The notes under the pieces are model-generated. The model ran no database searches and was not told the DNA's origin. It worked only from the letters and a program-made list of their open reading frames with translations. A stretch of DNA of 64,000 bases, taken from Chryseobacterium sp. FP211-J200. Its GTDB lineage: Bacteria; Bacteroidota; Bacteroidia; Flavobacteriales; Weeksellaceae. The DNA is taken from contig NZ_LSHB01000022.1 in NCBI RefSeq assembly GCF_001643375.1, forward strand, positions 1 to 64,000. Direction: 5' to 3'. Numbering within the stretch: position 1 is the first letter of the stretch; every line of letters starts with the position of its first letter. Positions 1 through 8,090 of this stretch are shown one piece after another. A program made the translations under genes and the position numbers.

Positions 1-52
1 TTAATAATGCACTACGAGTGAATTTAATAAATATACCGTCTTAGATAATGAA

Positions 53-3000
53 ATGCTGTCCCGCCTGAAAACAATGGCTCAGGAACTTTTTTATGATCTG
101 AAAGAGGATACACCAATACACACAGTTTCGGGTTCTTTTGATTTTTCCTATGTGGATATTGAAGATAAAGAAGAAGTACTTAATAAACTGTCCAATGAGT
201 TTTACGAAAATTATGGATTGCAGCTTACGATTCTGGAAGACAATTCATTGAAAATTGGGGATAACGACGAAAAACATTTGCAAAAATTTATTGAAGACAA
301 TTATCACGACGTTTTGTCATTAGATGTAGAAAAATCATTAGAACTTAAAGTTGAGTTTGACGAGAAAAATGATATTGATTTTAGAGAGGAACAAATAAGA
401 AGGAAACTAATTGAAAATAATCTTGATCGGGCGCGGATAAATATTCAAAAAAATGACAAATTATTAAATGTTACAGTAAGCAGTTTTATCAGGAAGGACT
501 TCTTTGATGAGTTGGGCATCATGTTCTTAAAAAGCATTTCACGTCTCGAAACCACTAAACCTGTAAATGTTAAAGATTTTCCAGGTTTGGTAGAGGTTGA
601 TAATATCTACCATTACGAAAATGCAAATAAACTGGACCTTGATAGGTTAGATAAAATAGCAGCCACAAAATATCCGGATCTTTACTTTAAAAGATTAGCA
701 ACCAGGTATGTTTTTAAATATTCCGAAGGGAAAAATTTCAGTGAATTACGGGAGTTTAAAACCCTCACAGACCTCCCTGGTAAGTCATTTTTCAACGTTC
801 ATTTGTCCAAAGTAAAACTAACAGTCGATTCCGAAAAGGATTACCAGAATCAGGTCGAGAGAATTAGAGCCACAGCTCCTTTTGCAAAAATTGAGAATAA
901 AGGGTATGTCAGAAGATTAAAACTAAATTTTATCTGTGATAACGAGGAGCACCGGGAACATATTTTAAACAAGGTCCAGAATGAACTCAGACAAATAATT
1001 TCAGATGGAATCGCTTGTCAAACCATCAGGAAACACACCTCACTGATATATGCTAAAAACTTCACCTCAGAAGATGAGCGTGACGTAATACTGGATAACT
1101 TGAAAAAATTTGCGGAAAAATATGAGGGTGTTTTAGATCTTTTTGTGGATAGTCGTTTAGGTACTACAAAATATGAGTTTTTGAAAAATGAAAATCTTGA
1201 AGCTGAAAGCGAAAAAGAAAGATTTAAAGAGGTGAAGTTTCAGTCTTTTGTTTTCTTGAACCCCGATGAAAAGCAAGAACTCCAGGCAAATATTGATAAA
1301 GATGGAATTGACGCAAGATTTTTCGGAGGTTTAACCATGGGTACACTTCGCAAAAAAGTAAAAAATAAACTTACTTTTCGAATCACCGATTTATTTGAAA
1401 GTAAACTGAATGCTAAAATTGAAGAAAGGTTAGAAATTGAAGAATTAAAAGAAGGTTTTATTAAGCCTATTTTCCCAGGCGATTTAACGAATATTGACAG
1501 AATGATAAAAGCGATGCGTAAAGTAACTGCACCTGGAGGAAGAGCAGGTTATCCGGTCAACCTAAACCTTTCTAATTTTCTCTTTAATCCTAAAGAGGTT
1601 GTTGCTTCATCAAGCGAGTATGCCGAAACAAGGTCAAGAATATTACAGAATCTTAATGAGCCGCTGCTTAAAAATCAGGAAAAACAAATTGAAGCCGTTA
1701 CAAAAACGCTGTTGGCAAAAGACATGGCATTAATTCAAGGACCACCAGGGACAGGGAAAACAACGGTGATTGCAGAAATAATTTGGCAGGTTTTATCTGA
1801 TAATCCCAAAGCCAAAATTCTGATTACTTCTCAGACCAACTTAGCGGTTGACAATGCTTTGGAAAGGTTAAAAGGAAAAAAATTGGTTCGTCCAATCAGG
1901 ATCGGCAGAAACGAGAAATTTGAAGATGAAGGAAAGGTCTATTCTTTCGATAGGATTAATGAATGGAATACGGCAAAAAGCAACTCCATCGATGAAACAT
2001 ATGCTGCGGATAACGCTGTAAATAATTGGATTGAAAATGTAAGTAAATCATGTAGCGATGATCCTAAATTTTCTAAGGCAGTAAAAAAATGGAAAGAAGT
2101 ATTAGAAAACAGGGAACCGGTCATAAAATCTTCTTTTAGAGAAAATTATATAAGAAATATAAACGTATTTGCAGCTACGTGTAGCGAGTGTGGGAGCGGC
2201 AGGTTTGCTGAAGCATACAGAACAGCCGTTGCAGGCGATAGTGAAGCGCCGCTCGAGCCAATGTTCGATTTAGTGATCATGGATGAGGCCAGTAAAGCGA
2301 CACCACCGGAATTGGTATTACCACTTACTTTTGGTAAGAAGGTGGTAATTATTGGAGACCATAAGCAGTTGCCGCCAATGTTGGATGAAAAAGAATTTAG
2401 TGAAGCTCTTGAAAATTTAGGAGCTCGTGAATTAATAGAGGATTGGACGACTGCGGATTATAAAACATCTCAATTCGAGAAACTCTTTAAAAATGCGCCC
2501 AAAAGTATCGTTGCTAGTTTAGATACACAATTTAGAATGCATGAGCAGATAATGAATTGTATTTCACAGTTCTACGAAGATCAGGAAGAACTCGAAAATG
2601 GTTTGATCTGCGGCATAAAAAACGAAATGGATATTCCTGATTTCGCAAATAAAGCCAGCAGATGGCATGGCCTAACAGTTACCCCACTTATTTCTCCTAA
2701 AAATCATGCAATATGGGTGAACGTAAATTCAGAAGAAAATCGTGTAGGAACTTCTTTCGAAAACCAGGGAGAAGTGAATGCAGTTAAAACAGTTCTCAAA
2801 GCACTTACTCAGGCTCAGGGTTTCGATGAATATTTAAAAAATTGTAAAAAAGAAGAAGATAAAGAGATTGGCATTATCACGTATTATATGCCTCAAATGC
2901 AGGCAATTAAAAATTCGATATATGAAAATTTGAATAAAAATCAACTAAGCAACTTCGAGCATTTTAAAAGTGAAAATGAATTTTATTTGCCTTTTAGAAT

Positions 3001-3289
3001 AAATACAGTCGATAGATTTCAGGGGATGGAACGAAATATTGTAATTATTTCTACAGTGCGAAGCAACAGACAAATTGTACGCGAAAAAAATCAGGACGTT
3101 ATAAGGCCGAACTACGCGCTTGGATTTGCAAAAGAATTGCAGCGTATTAATGTTGGTTTTTCTAGGGCTAAGAGGTTGCTGATAGTAATTGGTAATGAAA
3201 AGCATTTTTCGCAAAAAGCAGAATATGAAAAAGCCATCTCAAAAATGCATAAAATTGATATTTCCCAACTTGAAAATGTGTTATTATGA
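53..3289 (+). CDS. Upf1-like SF1 helicase, possible Mokosh-type defence helicase
   Basis: Large (1078 aa) superfamily 1 helicase of the DNA2/NAM7/Upf1 type (COG1112-like). The C-terminal half carries the motor: Walker A GPPGTGKT at residues 563-570, Walker B DEAS at 744-747, then QFRMHEQ, a VDRFQGME motif and a C-terminal GFSRAK motif VI. The first ~530 residues are acidic and lysine-rich and match nothing I recognise. The stop codon overlaps the start of the PLD-family gene (ATGA), so the two are translationally coupled. The reading frame stays open upstream only to a stop at 5-7, with no earlier ATG, so 53 is the only ATG start in view. No clear ribosome binding site precedes it, and an upstream gene could end at 21 or 42. 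Type I Mokosh systems pair such a helicase with a PLD protein and usually carry a Ser/Thr kinase domain; no kinase is visible here, and one could lie outside the window. Helicase call is secure; defence role is inferred. Confidence 0.88.
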   Translation: MLSRLKTMAQELFYDLKEDTPIHTVSGSFDFSYVDIEDKEEVLNKLSNEFYENYGLQLTILEDNSLKIGDNDEKHLQKFIEDNYHDVLSLDVEKSLELKVEFDEKNDIDFREEQIRRKLIENNLDRARINIQKNDKLLNVTVSSFIRKDFFDELGIMFLKSISRLETTKPVNVKDFPGLVEVDNIYHYENANKLDLDRLDKIAATKYPDLYFKRLATRYVFKYSEGKNFSELREFKTLTDLPGKSFFNVHLSKVKLTVDSEKDYQNQVERIRATAPFAKIENKGYVRRLKLNFICDNEEHREHILNKVQNELRQIISDGIACQTIRKHTSLIYAKNFTSEDERDVILDNLKKFAEKYEGVLDLFVDSRLGTTKYEFLKNENLEAESEKERFKEVKFQSFVFLNPDEKQELQANIDKDGIDARFFGGLTMGTLRKKVKNKLTFRITDLFESKLNAKIEERLEIEELKEGFIKPIFPGDLTNIDRMIKAMRKVTAPGGRAGYPVNLNLSNFLFNPKEVVASSSEYAETRSRILQNLNEPLLKNQEKQIEAVTKTLLAKDMALIQGPPGTGKTTVIAEIIWQVLSDNPKAKILITSQTNLAVDNALERLKGKKLVRPIRIGRNEKFEDEGKVYSFDRINEWNTAKSNSIDETYAADNAVNNWIENVSKSCSDDPKFSKAVKKWKEVLENREPVIKSSFRENYIRNINVFAATCSECGSGRFAEAYRTAVAGDSEAPLEPMFDLVIMDEASKATPPELVLPLTFGKKVVIIGDHKQLPPMLDEKEFSEALENLGARELIEDWTTADYKTSQFEKLFKNAPKSIVASLDTQFRMHEQIMNCISQFYEDQEELENGLICGIKNEMDIPDFANKASRWHGLTVTPLISPKNHAIWVNVNSEENRVGTSFENQGEVNAVKTVLKALTQAQGFDEYLKNCKKEEDKEIGIITYYMPQMQAIKNSIYENLNKNQLSNFEHFKSENEFYLPFRINTVDRFQGMERNIVIISTVRSNRQIVREKNQDVIRPNYALGFAKELQRINVGFSRAKRLLIVIGNEKHFSQKAEYEKAISKMHKIDISQLENVLL

Positions 3290-5310
3290 GTACTGTAAAA
3301 TTATCAAAGTTTGCACTCGAACAAAATTATCCCATTTCTGAATTAATCACATTTATGAACCAGAATGGTTACAGCAAAAAAGAAGATACTTCTGAAATTA
3401 TTTCTGAACAGGAAATAGAATTTGTAAAGAATAATTTCAACTCATACCTAAACCAAACAGGAATTGGTTCTGAAAATGATAAGAATAATTTTATTGACGG
3501 CATTACGAAAAAAGAAAGCGTCGATACCCCAGTTCAGTTAAAAGTAATAGAGGCTGCAAATAAAGAAAAACTCTTAATTGAAAGAATTGTCGGTTTTACT
3601 GATTTTGAATGGGAATTTCTAATCGCAAAGTATAATGGGACAGTTTCACAACCGGTACCGTTTACAATTTTTGATGAAGTGATTTGCGATTTATTGCTCG
3701 TTGAAAATTTATCTAAGAATAAACTTGGGAAAATATTAGGGTTGAATACCGTTGATAATCCTGCCGAAAATGATGTTATTGAAAAATCCTTGCAATCTCT
3801 TCGAAATGAAGACATGATCGCCGGAGACGACAATGCTTTATCGCTAACCGAAACAGGTAAAGAGTATGCGAAAAATGGGGTAAAATATTCCTTTTTCAAC
3901 CGCGATTTCAGTATATACTTTGACTTAACAGGCAGAAATATACTAAACCCTAAAGTAGAGTTAAAGAAATTAAAAAGCGAAAAGCTTCAGGATGAAGTAA
4001 AACAGGTTCCAGCTACTTTAGAGCAGATTAAACAGTTTGCGATTCTGCAGGCGCCGGAAGTACATTTCCCGGACAAAAAATACCTCCTTCAGGACGCTTC
4101 TTTATTGAAAGCACAAAAATACAAGGCGAAAGTTTGGGTTATCTTTTTGGAAAATTTTAAAGATAGTTCACTTCGGGTTTTGGTATTTGATGAAAGTCAA
4201 GGAAAAATTATAGATCAGTTATCAGAAGATCTTAATAAGAGAGAGGCGATCAAGAACCAACTTTTTGAAAGCCTTATACTCGCTTCTGATGAATTGGAAA
4301 TTACGGATGAGAAAAAGACCAAGGAACAAATTGAAGAAGAGCAACTGTTAATTGAGAAACAAACATTGATTGACAGTGCGATTCAGTCAAACGATATTCA
4401 TGGTGCTGAAAAGATAAAAGAAGAGATAAAAAATCAAAAGAGAAATTTCAATACAGTCGAATTTGAACTTGAATTGAAGAAAATATTTGATAAAAATAAT
4501 AATGAACTTTGGTTTATTAGCCCATGGTTAAAGTACGGAGCCATTAGATATCGCATTAATTACTTTGAAAAGCAGTTAAAGCAGGGAGCAAAAATATTCA
4601 TCGGTTACTCCGAACCGGAGAGACAGGATGCGGTTATGGTTGATCCTCGGGCTGGCGAATTGTTGGCCAATCTTGAAAAAAAATATTCAAATTTTTATAT
4701 CCATCATTTACCCCCATTTCATATTAAAAATGTCTGGATTAGAAATACTGATTCAGAAAACACACTGTATATGGGCAGTTTTAATATCTTGTCATACCAT
4801 GTTGATAAAGGAAGTAGGAATATAAGACAGGAACAAATGATGAAACTTCAATGGGATCCGGAAACAGAAGAAATGCATAAAGATTTTGTGCACAAGTTTG
4901 GGGGAAAATATATTACTCGTGAGTGTGAGAAATTTAATTCATTGCAACAGGCCGTTCCAAATCCGATAACAAAAGAATTTTTACTTAAGATAAAAACGAT
5001 AGACCATTTAAAATTAAATCCATTCAGAAATATAGGTTTTGAAGAATTTGATAGTATTTTAGACGTTCTGGAAACTAAGAAAACTGAAGCACTAAATGTA
5101 TTCGGAAAACAGGTGTTTCTGGAAGAATTTGGCAACCTTAAACTCAATGTAGATAAACTTTATAATGTAAAAATTAATAAGAGCACCAAAAAAGGATATG
5201 TAGAAAGTTTCGAAAATTTAATAGAAGAATTTGATTACCTAAAAGAGGAATTCAATATGGAACTGTCAGATCTGTTCCAAAAAATTAATAAACTAAAAAC
5301 ATTGAATTAA
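3286..5310 (+). CDS. PLD-family protein with N-terminal IF2-N-like domain
   Basis: 674-aa partner of the upstream helicase, overlapping it by four bases. The C-terminal part has a phospholipase D-type core: ELWFISPW strand, then HIK at residues 479-481, Asp489 and GSFN at 497-500, a slightly stretched HxK...D...GSxN motif. Such domains are usually nucleases in defence systems. Residues ~4-50 (KLSKFALEQNYPISELITF... with a conserved Gly) resemble the small helical N-terminal domain of translation initiation factor IF-2. Residues ~345-385 are charged and probably coiled coil. Only one HKD-type motif is visible, so the enzyme would have to dimerise to build a full PLD site. Together with the helicase it fits the two-gene Mokosh type I layout; I cannot exclude another helicase/PLD defence family. 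Confidence 0.75.
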   Translation: MSTVKLSKFALEQNYPISELITFMNQNGYSKKEDTSEIISEQEIEFVKNNFNSYLNQTGIGSENDKNNFIDGITKKESVDTPVQLKVIEAANKEKLLIERIVGFTDFEWEFLIAKYNGTVSQPVPFTIFDEVICDLLLVENLSKNKLGKILGLNTVDNPAENDVIEKSLQSLRNEDMIAGDDNALSLTETGKEYAKNGVKYSFFNRDFSIYFDLTGRNILNPKVELKKLKSEKLQDEVKQVPATLEQIKQFAILQAPEVHFPDKKYLLQDASLLKAQKYKAKVWVIFLENFKDSSLRVLVFDESQGKIIDQLSEDLNKREAIKNQLFESLILASDELEITDEKKTKEQIEEEQLLIEKQTLIDSAIQSNDIHGAEKIKEEIKNQKRNFNTVEFELELKKIFDKNNNELWFISPWLKYGAIRYRINYFEKQLKQGAKIFIGYSEPERQDAVMVDPRAGELLANLEKKYSNFYIHHLPPFHIKNVWIRNTDSENTLYMGSFNILSYHVDKGSRNIRQEQMMKLQWDPETEEMHKDFVHKFGGKYITRECEKFNSLQQAVPNPITKEFLLKIKTIDHLKLNPFRNIGFEEFDSILDVLETKKTEALNVFGKQVFLEEFGNLKLNVDKLYNVKINKSTKKGYVESFENLIEEFDYLKEEFNMELSDLFQKINKLKTLN

Positions 5311-5331
5311 TCCCCGCTCGGCCACAGCAAA

Positions 5332-5445
5332 TAACATAATTGCAATTATAGTCAATCTGCCTAAGCAAACCGTTGCCCTCCGCTCCACTGCGCTTCGTTA
5401 CGGGCAAACCAGCACCATTATCACCTATAATTGAAAATTATGTTA
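5332..5445. repeat. 114-bp hairpin with 20-base inverted arms
   Basis: Arms at 5332-5351 and 5425-5445 (TAACATAATT..CAATTATAG) are complementary at 19 positions, with one G facing TT. Inside, TTGCCC (5373-5378) pairs with GGGCAA (5402-5407). The right end reads GTTAAAT, which fits the integron GTTRRRY core, but the left end (AAATAAC) does not fit RYYYAAC, so an attC call is not supported. The element sits directly after the PLD gene, where base composition changes, and probably marks an island junction or an interspersed palindromic repeat. Confidence 0.7.
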
Positions 5446-5570
5446 AATGCTTACCGTTTGTTTGGGCAAAGCCCGCACAAGCCAACGCCTTCCAGCTGCC
5501 AATGTATTTATAATTTAGTAGACCCTTTTACCGTTCCAGTGCGCTAATCGACAGTCCAGTCTTGAAAGGT

Positions 5571-5754
5571 CCATGTGCCTGCAGTCCATATTCTGCTTTT
5601 TTTCAGCGGAAAGTGTAGTAGCAGAATAGGCACTTCGGCACCGCGCACAGCAGTATTCCGGGCAACAAAAAAATGCGCATGCCATCGCTTTCCCTTTCCC
5701 CGCTTTGCCACCGCTCAAGCATTTTTTCACCTCCCTACATACCGCTGTCTTTCC
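5571..5754 (+). repeat. Structured repeat element, copy 1 of 3
   Basis: Shares CCATGT at its start, the 12-mer TTTCAGCGGAAA, the 17-mer ACCGCGCACAGCAGTAT (5640-5656) and an ATACCGCTGTCTTTCC end with copy 3; copy 2 shares the flanks and the 17-mer. Hairpin 1 pairs TATTCTGC (5589-5596) with GCAGAATA (5621-5628). Hairpin 2 pairs AAAAAATGC (5668-5676) with GCATTTTTT (5719-5727). The outer pair is ACAGCAGTAT (5647-5656) with ATACCGCTGT (5739-5748), with one central mismatch. It ends about 100 bases before the lipoprotein start. No conserved reading frame explains it, because the arm sequences change while the pairing is kept. Confidence 0.75.
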
Positions 5755-5850
5755 AACCCCTCTAAGCAAGATTATAACACAATGAAAAAGCTATCTCTTA
5801 AAAACACAAGACCTTTCATTAGTTGGTTCAGGAATTGTAAGTATCTGAAA

Positions 5851-6765
5851 ATGAAGAATGCAATACTTTTAGCAATAATACTGGGATTACTTATTTCATG
5901 TAAGCTTCCTAATGCAACAACTGATTCAGGCTCAGAGAATGATAAGTCAGAAAAAGCAATCCTTCCTCCATCGTCGGTTGTAAAAAATTCTGCCGATCAA
6001 CTGACGGTTGATTCTTTGCCCAAAAACGTTCTTATTAATTTTCAAAATGACTCTATTCCTTTGGCTGATATCAAACAGATACAGAAATTACGCATACTGA
6101 ATAATACTTCTGAACCTATTGTTTTCGGGGACGATTTTATATTAGAATATTATGCAAATGGCGCTTGGAATAAAACCAACAACGGCAGGCAGTTTAAAAG
6201 CGGTCAATATAGTTTGACTCCAGGTCGGGAATATATGGTGCCCACGGATTTATACTTCTATAGTTCTATCTATAGACTTGGCAGATACCGTATTTCAAAA
6301 CCTTATAGGAATTCCAGTTCTCTTTCAATTACACAGGATCAAACTAATTTTGCTACTTATGAATTCTCGGTGTTCACTCCGCCATTTAAAAATATGGAAC
6401 GTAAAGTATTTATGAGTTTGTCAAAAAACACCGTAAAGATCTCAGAACTCAACCAACCAATTCCTTTCACCATCATCAACAATTCTTACGATGAAATTTT
6501 CTTCGGTGAAAGGCAAACTGTTGAAAAATATGATGGAAAAAATTGGAATAAGATTCCGTTTGATGGGATTATAAATGACATCGGTTATAGTCTTTATGTA
6601 GGTACACAAACCTCTGAACATTCTTTAAATCTGCGCCCGGTACAATACAAATACAAACCGGGCCGTTATCGGTTGGCAAAACCATTTAGCATACGAAATG
6701 AAGAGAGTATTAAAACTGCATGGAAAGACTTTACATTGTATGACGAATTCCTGATAGTTCCATAA
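5851..6765 (+). CDS. Lipoprotein with two Ig-like (Big_14-like) domains
   Basis: 304-aa predicted lipoprotein. The signal peptide MKNAILLAIILGLLISC ends in a LISC lipobox, which is why I start at 5851. An in-frame ATG at 5782 would add a 23-residue extension unusual for a signal peptide. After a Ser/Asp-rich linker there are two similar ~100-residue units, roughly residues 70-175 and 190-300. Each contains a 'NNS/NNT...FG...EYY/EKY..G.WN' pattern and ends in a 'GRYRxxKP' strand, as in the bacterial immunoglobulin-like domain Big_14. No enzyme motif is seen. The gene stands alone between structured repeat copies 1 and 2 like cargo in an accessory island. Role unknown; an envelope-anchored binding protein is possible. 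Domain name is from memory and should be verified. Confidence 0.7.
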   Translation: MKNAILLAIILGLLISCKLPNATTDSGSENDKSEKAILPPSSVVKNSADQLTVDSLPKNVLINFQNDSIPLADIKQIQKLRILNNTSEPIVFGDDFILEYYANGAWNKTNNGRQFKSGQYSLTPGREYMVPTDLYFYSSIYRLGRYRISKPYRNSSSLSITQDQTNFATYEFSVFTPPFKNMERKVFMSLSKNTVKISELNQPIPFTIINNSYDEIFFGERQTVEKYDGKNWNKIPFDGIINDIGYSLYVGTQTSEHSLNLRPVQYKYKPGRYRLAKPFSIRNEESIKTAWKDFTLYDEFLIVP

Positions 6766-6801
6766 CAATACAATTTGCATCCAGACTTTTCCTCCATTCA
6801 T

Positions 6802-6967
6802 CCATGTTACTCCAGCACATAGCCGGCATTCACTTCACGGACGTGACCGGCCGCTTCGTTCCTGCCGTCTATACGCTTCCGTCACCGCGCACAGCAGTAT
6901 GCCGGCATACCGGAAATTGCATATTTTATTTTAGCTCCGGTACACCGTCATACAGCTGTCTTTTCCC
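6802..6967 (+). repeat. Structured repeat element, copy 2 of 3
   Basis: The most diverged copy. It keeps CCATGT (6802-6807), the identical 17-mer ACCGCGCACAGCAGTAT (6884-6900) and the end ATACAGCTGTCTTTTCC. Hairpin 2 is TACCGG (6908-6913) with CCGGTA (6937-6942). The outer pair is ACAGCAGTAT (6891-6900) with ATACAGCTGT (6950-6959). Hairpin 1 is less clear: GCCGG with CCGGC and an inner TCAC/GTGA around 6822-6852. It follows the lipoprotein stop by 36 bases and is in the same orientation as the other copies. Confidence 0.7.
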
Positions 6968-7010
6968 TTGCTGTCCACCGCTTTGAAAGAAAAACCGTTC
7001 TCACAATTAG

Positions 7011-7142
7011 CCATGTACCGGGAGTCAATAAACTGCGTTGTTTCAGCGGAAAAGCTCAGTGGCAGTTTATCCACTCTCGGTACCGCGCACAGCAGTATGC
7101 CGGTGCATCGTTCCTCCGCACCGCCATACCGCTGTCTTTCCC
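7011..7142 (+). repeat. Structured repeat element, copy 3 of 3
   Basis: The most compact copy. Hairpin 1 pairs ATAAACTGC (7028-7036) with GCAGTTTAT (7062-7070) around the conserved TTTCAGCGGAAA (7041-7052). The 17-mer is at 7082-7098. Hairpin 2 pairs CGGTGC (7101-7106) with GCACCG (7118-7123). The outer pair is ACAGCAGTAT (7089-7098) with ATACCGCTGT (7126-7135). Compared with copy 1, both sides of hairpin 1 changed together, which is what a selected stem would show. Confidence 0.75.
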
Positions 7143-7245
7143 TCCGCTGAAGAGATTTAGACAATTACCGCTTATAATTCCCGGAGTTTAATAATAAGCA
7201 AAACTCCTGTTTCACCTCCCGAAAGTCCCGGATAAGAAAAAATAA

Positions 7246-7412
7246 AAAAAAAGAAAGTAAAGTTATAGCGTCGGAAAAATGCCCTGACAATATCAAGCCC
7301 TTGCGGGTTTTTTGAAAAAAATATTGTCGTTAAAAATGCTACGCCTATATTTTTTTCAAAAAAATATTGCATGTCATTTTTCCTCCACAAGAGTTAGGCA
7401 CTTTCTTTTTTT
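7246..7412. repeat. Nested inverted repeats forming a 167-base rod
   Basis: Four perfectly complementary blocks are nested in register: 7246-7258 with 7400-7412 (13 bp), GGAAAAATG 7273-7281 with CATTTTTCC 7375-7383 (9 bp), CAATAT 7288-7293 with ATATTG 7364-7369 (6 bp), and TTTTTTGAAAAAAATAT 7308-7324 with 7347-7363 (17 bp). A small bulged hairpin CCC-TTGC-GGG sits at 7298-7307 and the apical loop is 7325-7346. The blocks total 45 pairs. No convincing coding sequence lies in 7143-7466. The rod lies just upstream of the DUF6943-like gene. It could be a structured RNA, an origin-type or transfer-type hairpin, or a remnant of a mobile element end. Confidence 0.7.
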
Positions 7413-7466
7413 CCTTTTTTTCTTTTGAAAAATTTTCCCCGCAGCATAATTTTTTAACCCAAAATT

Positions 7467-7952
7467 ATGGTTACCAACAAAGTACGGACGTACTCAGTCC
7501 ACCGCCCAGCCCCTGAACAGGCAATTTTTATTCTTAACCGTGGCAGAAATGCCGGAAAACCGCTCCGCGAACCGTGCCCGAACTGCTTTATCATCTACTG
7601 CAGCAACCAGGAAGAACAGGAAACCGTTTACTGGACATTTTACGCCCTCTGGAAAAACGGATTCTTTCACCCTTATCTCTGCGGCAGCGTCATCGAAATG
7701 CTTCGGCTCTTCGAGCTGAAAAAACTCCTGCAAAACTTCATCCAGCCCGGCATCGAAAAAGCTACCCGCAATCCCGAAATGATCCACAAAATCAAATCCA
7801 TCCACGACCTGGAACAGAAGCAAGCAGAACAATCCAAACTGCTCAGTCAGCTCCGCGCATCCCTCATCCAGAAATATTATTACTCAATCTTAAAACAAAA
7901 AATTCCCCGGAGGGAATTTTTTGTTTTAAGTGCCACTTATTCCACTCCTTAG
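7467..7952 (+). CDS. DUF6943-like small protein of Bacteroidota islands
   Basis: 161-aa soluble protein with no signal peptide or membrane segment. The core (residues ~20-75: FILNRGRNAGKPL, then PCPNCF, then YWTFYALWKNGFFHPYLCGSVI) resembles the DUF6943 family found beside phage-like genes in Flavobacteriia; this name is from memory. The PCPNC pair of cysteines could bind a metal. Residues ~95-140 are helical and charged. The last ~20 residues are encoded across a perfect 19-bp terminator-like palindrome (7889-7930), so the natural C-terminus may be shorter and the end altered. It is the only plus-strand gene of the cassette, with the others opposed to it from 8091 onward. Confidence 0.6.
   Translation: MVTNKVRTYSVHRPAPEQAIFILNRGRNAGKPLREPCPNCFIIYCSNQEEQETVYWTFYALWKNGFFHPYLCGSVIEMLRLFELKKLLQNFIQPGIEKATRNPEMIHKIKSIHDLEQKQAEQSKLLSQLRASLIQKYYYSILKQKIPRREFFVLSATYSTP
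7889..7930 (+). terminator. Perfect 19-bp hairpin inside the end of the DUF6943-like gene
   Basis: CTTAAAACAAAAAATTCCC (7889-7907) is exactly complementary to 7912-7930, with a four-base loop CGGA. It has A/T-rich flanks like a bidirectional Rho-independent terminator. It overlaps codons 141-155 of the gene at 7467, which is unusual for a terminator. Confidence 0.7.
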
Positions 7953-8028
7953 AGCACCTTAAAGCATACTTATTTCACCCCTTTTAACAAAACGGTGCAA
8001 ATGAGTGCAAGCAAAATCTAAAGCACCG

Positions 8029-8053
8029 AAAAGGCCTGTCATTACAACAGGCC
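8029..8053 (-). terminator. Terminator of the small membrane protein operon
   Basis: GGCCTGT (8033-8039) pairs with ACAGGCC (8047-8053). On the minus strand the stem is followed by TTTT. It lies 38 bases past the stop of the 96-aa gene. Confidence 0.55.
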
Positions 8054-8090
8054 GTCTAACCAAATAAATTACAAAAATGGGATTTAAGTG

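Noticed and set aside
5332-5445. Integron attC site
   Set aside because: Only the right core (GTTAAAT) fits; the left core does not fit RYYYAAC, no integrase is seen, and the next structured repeats do not share the end motifs.
5515-5769. Minus-strand 84-aa reading frame over structured repeat copy 1
   Set aside because: It follows the stems of the repeat, has no family resemblance and is not kept in copies 2 and 3.
7574-7987. Plus-strand 137-aa frame overlapping the DUF6943-like gene
   Set aside because: Rich in Arg/Pro/His with no recognisable fold; the other frame has the family pattern.
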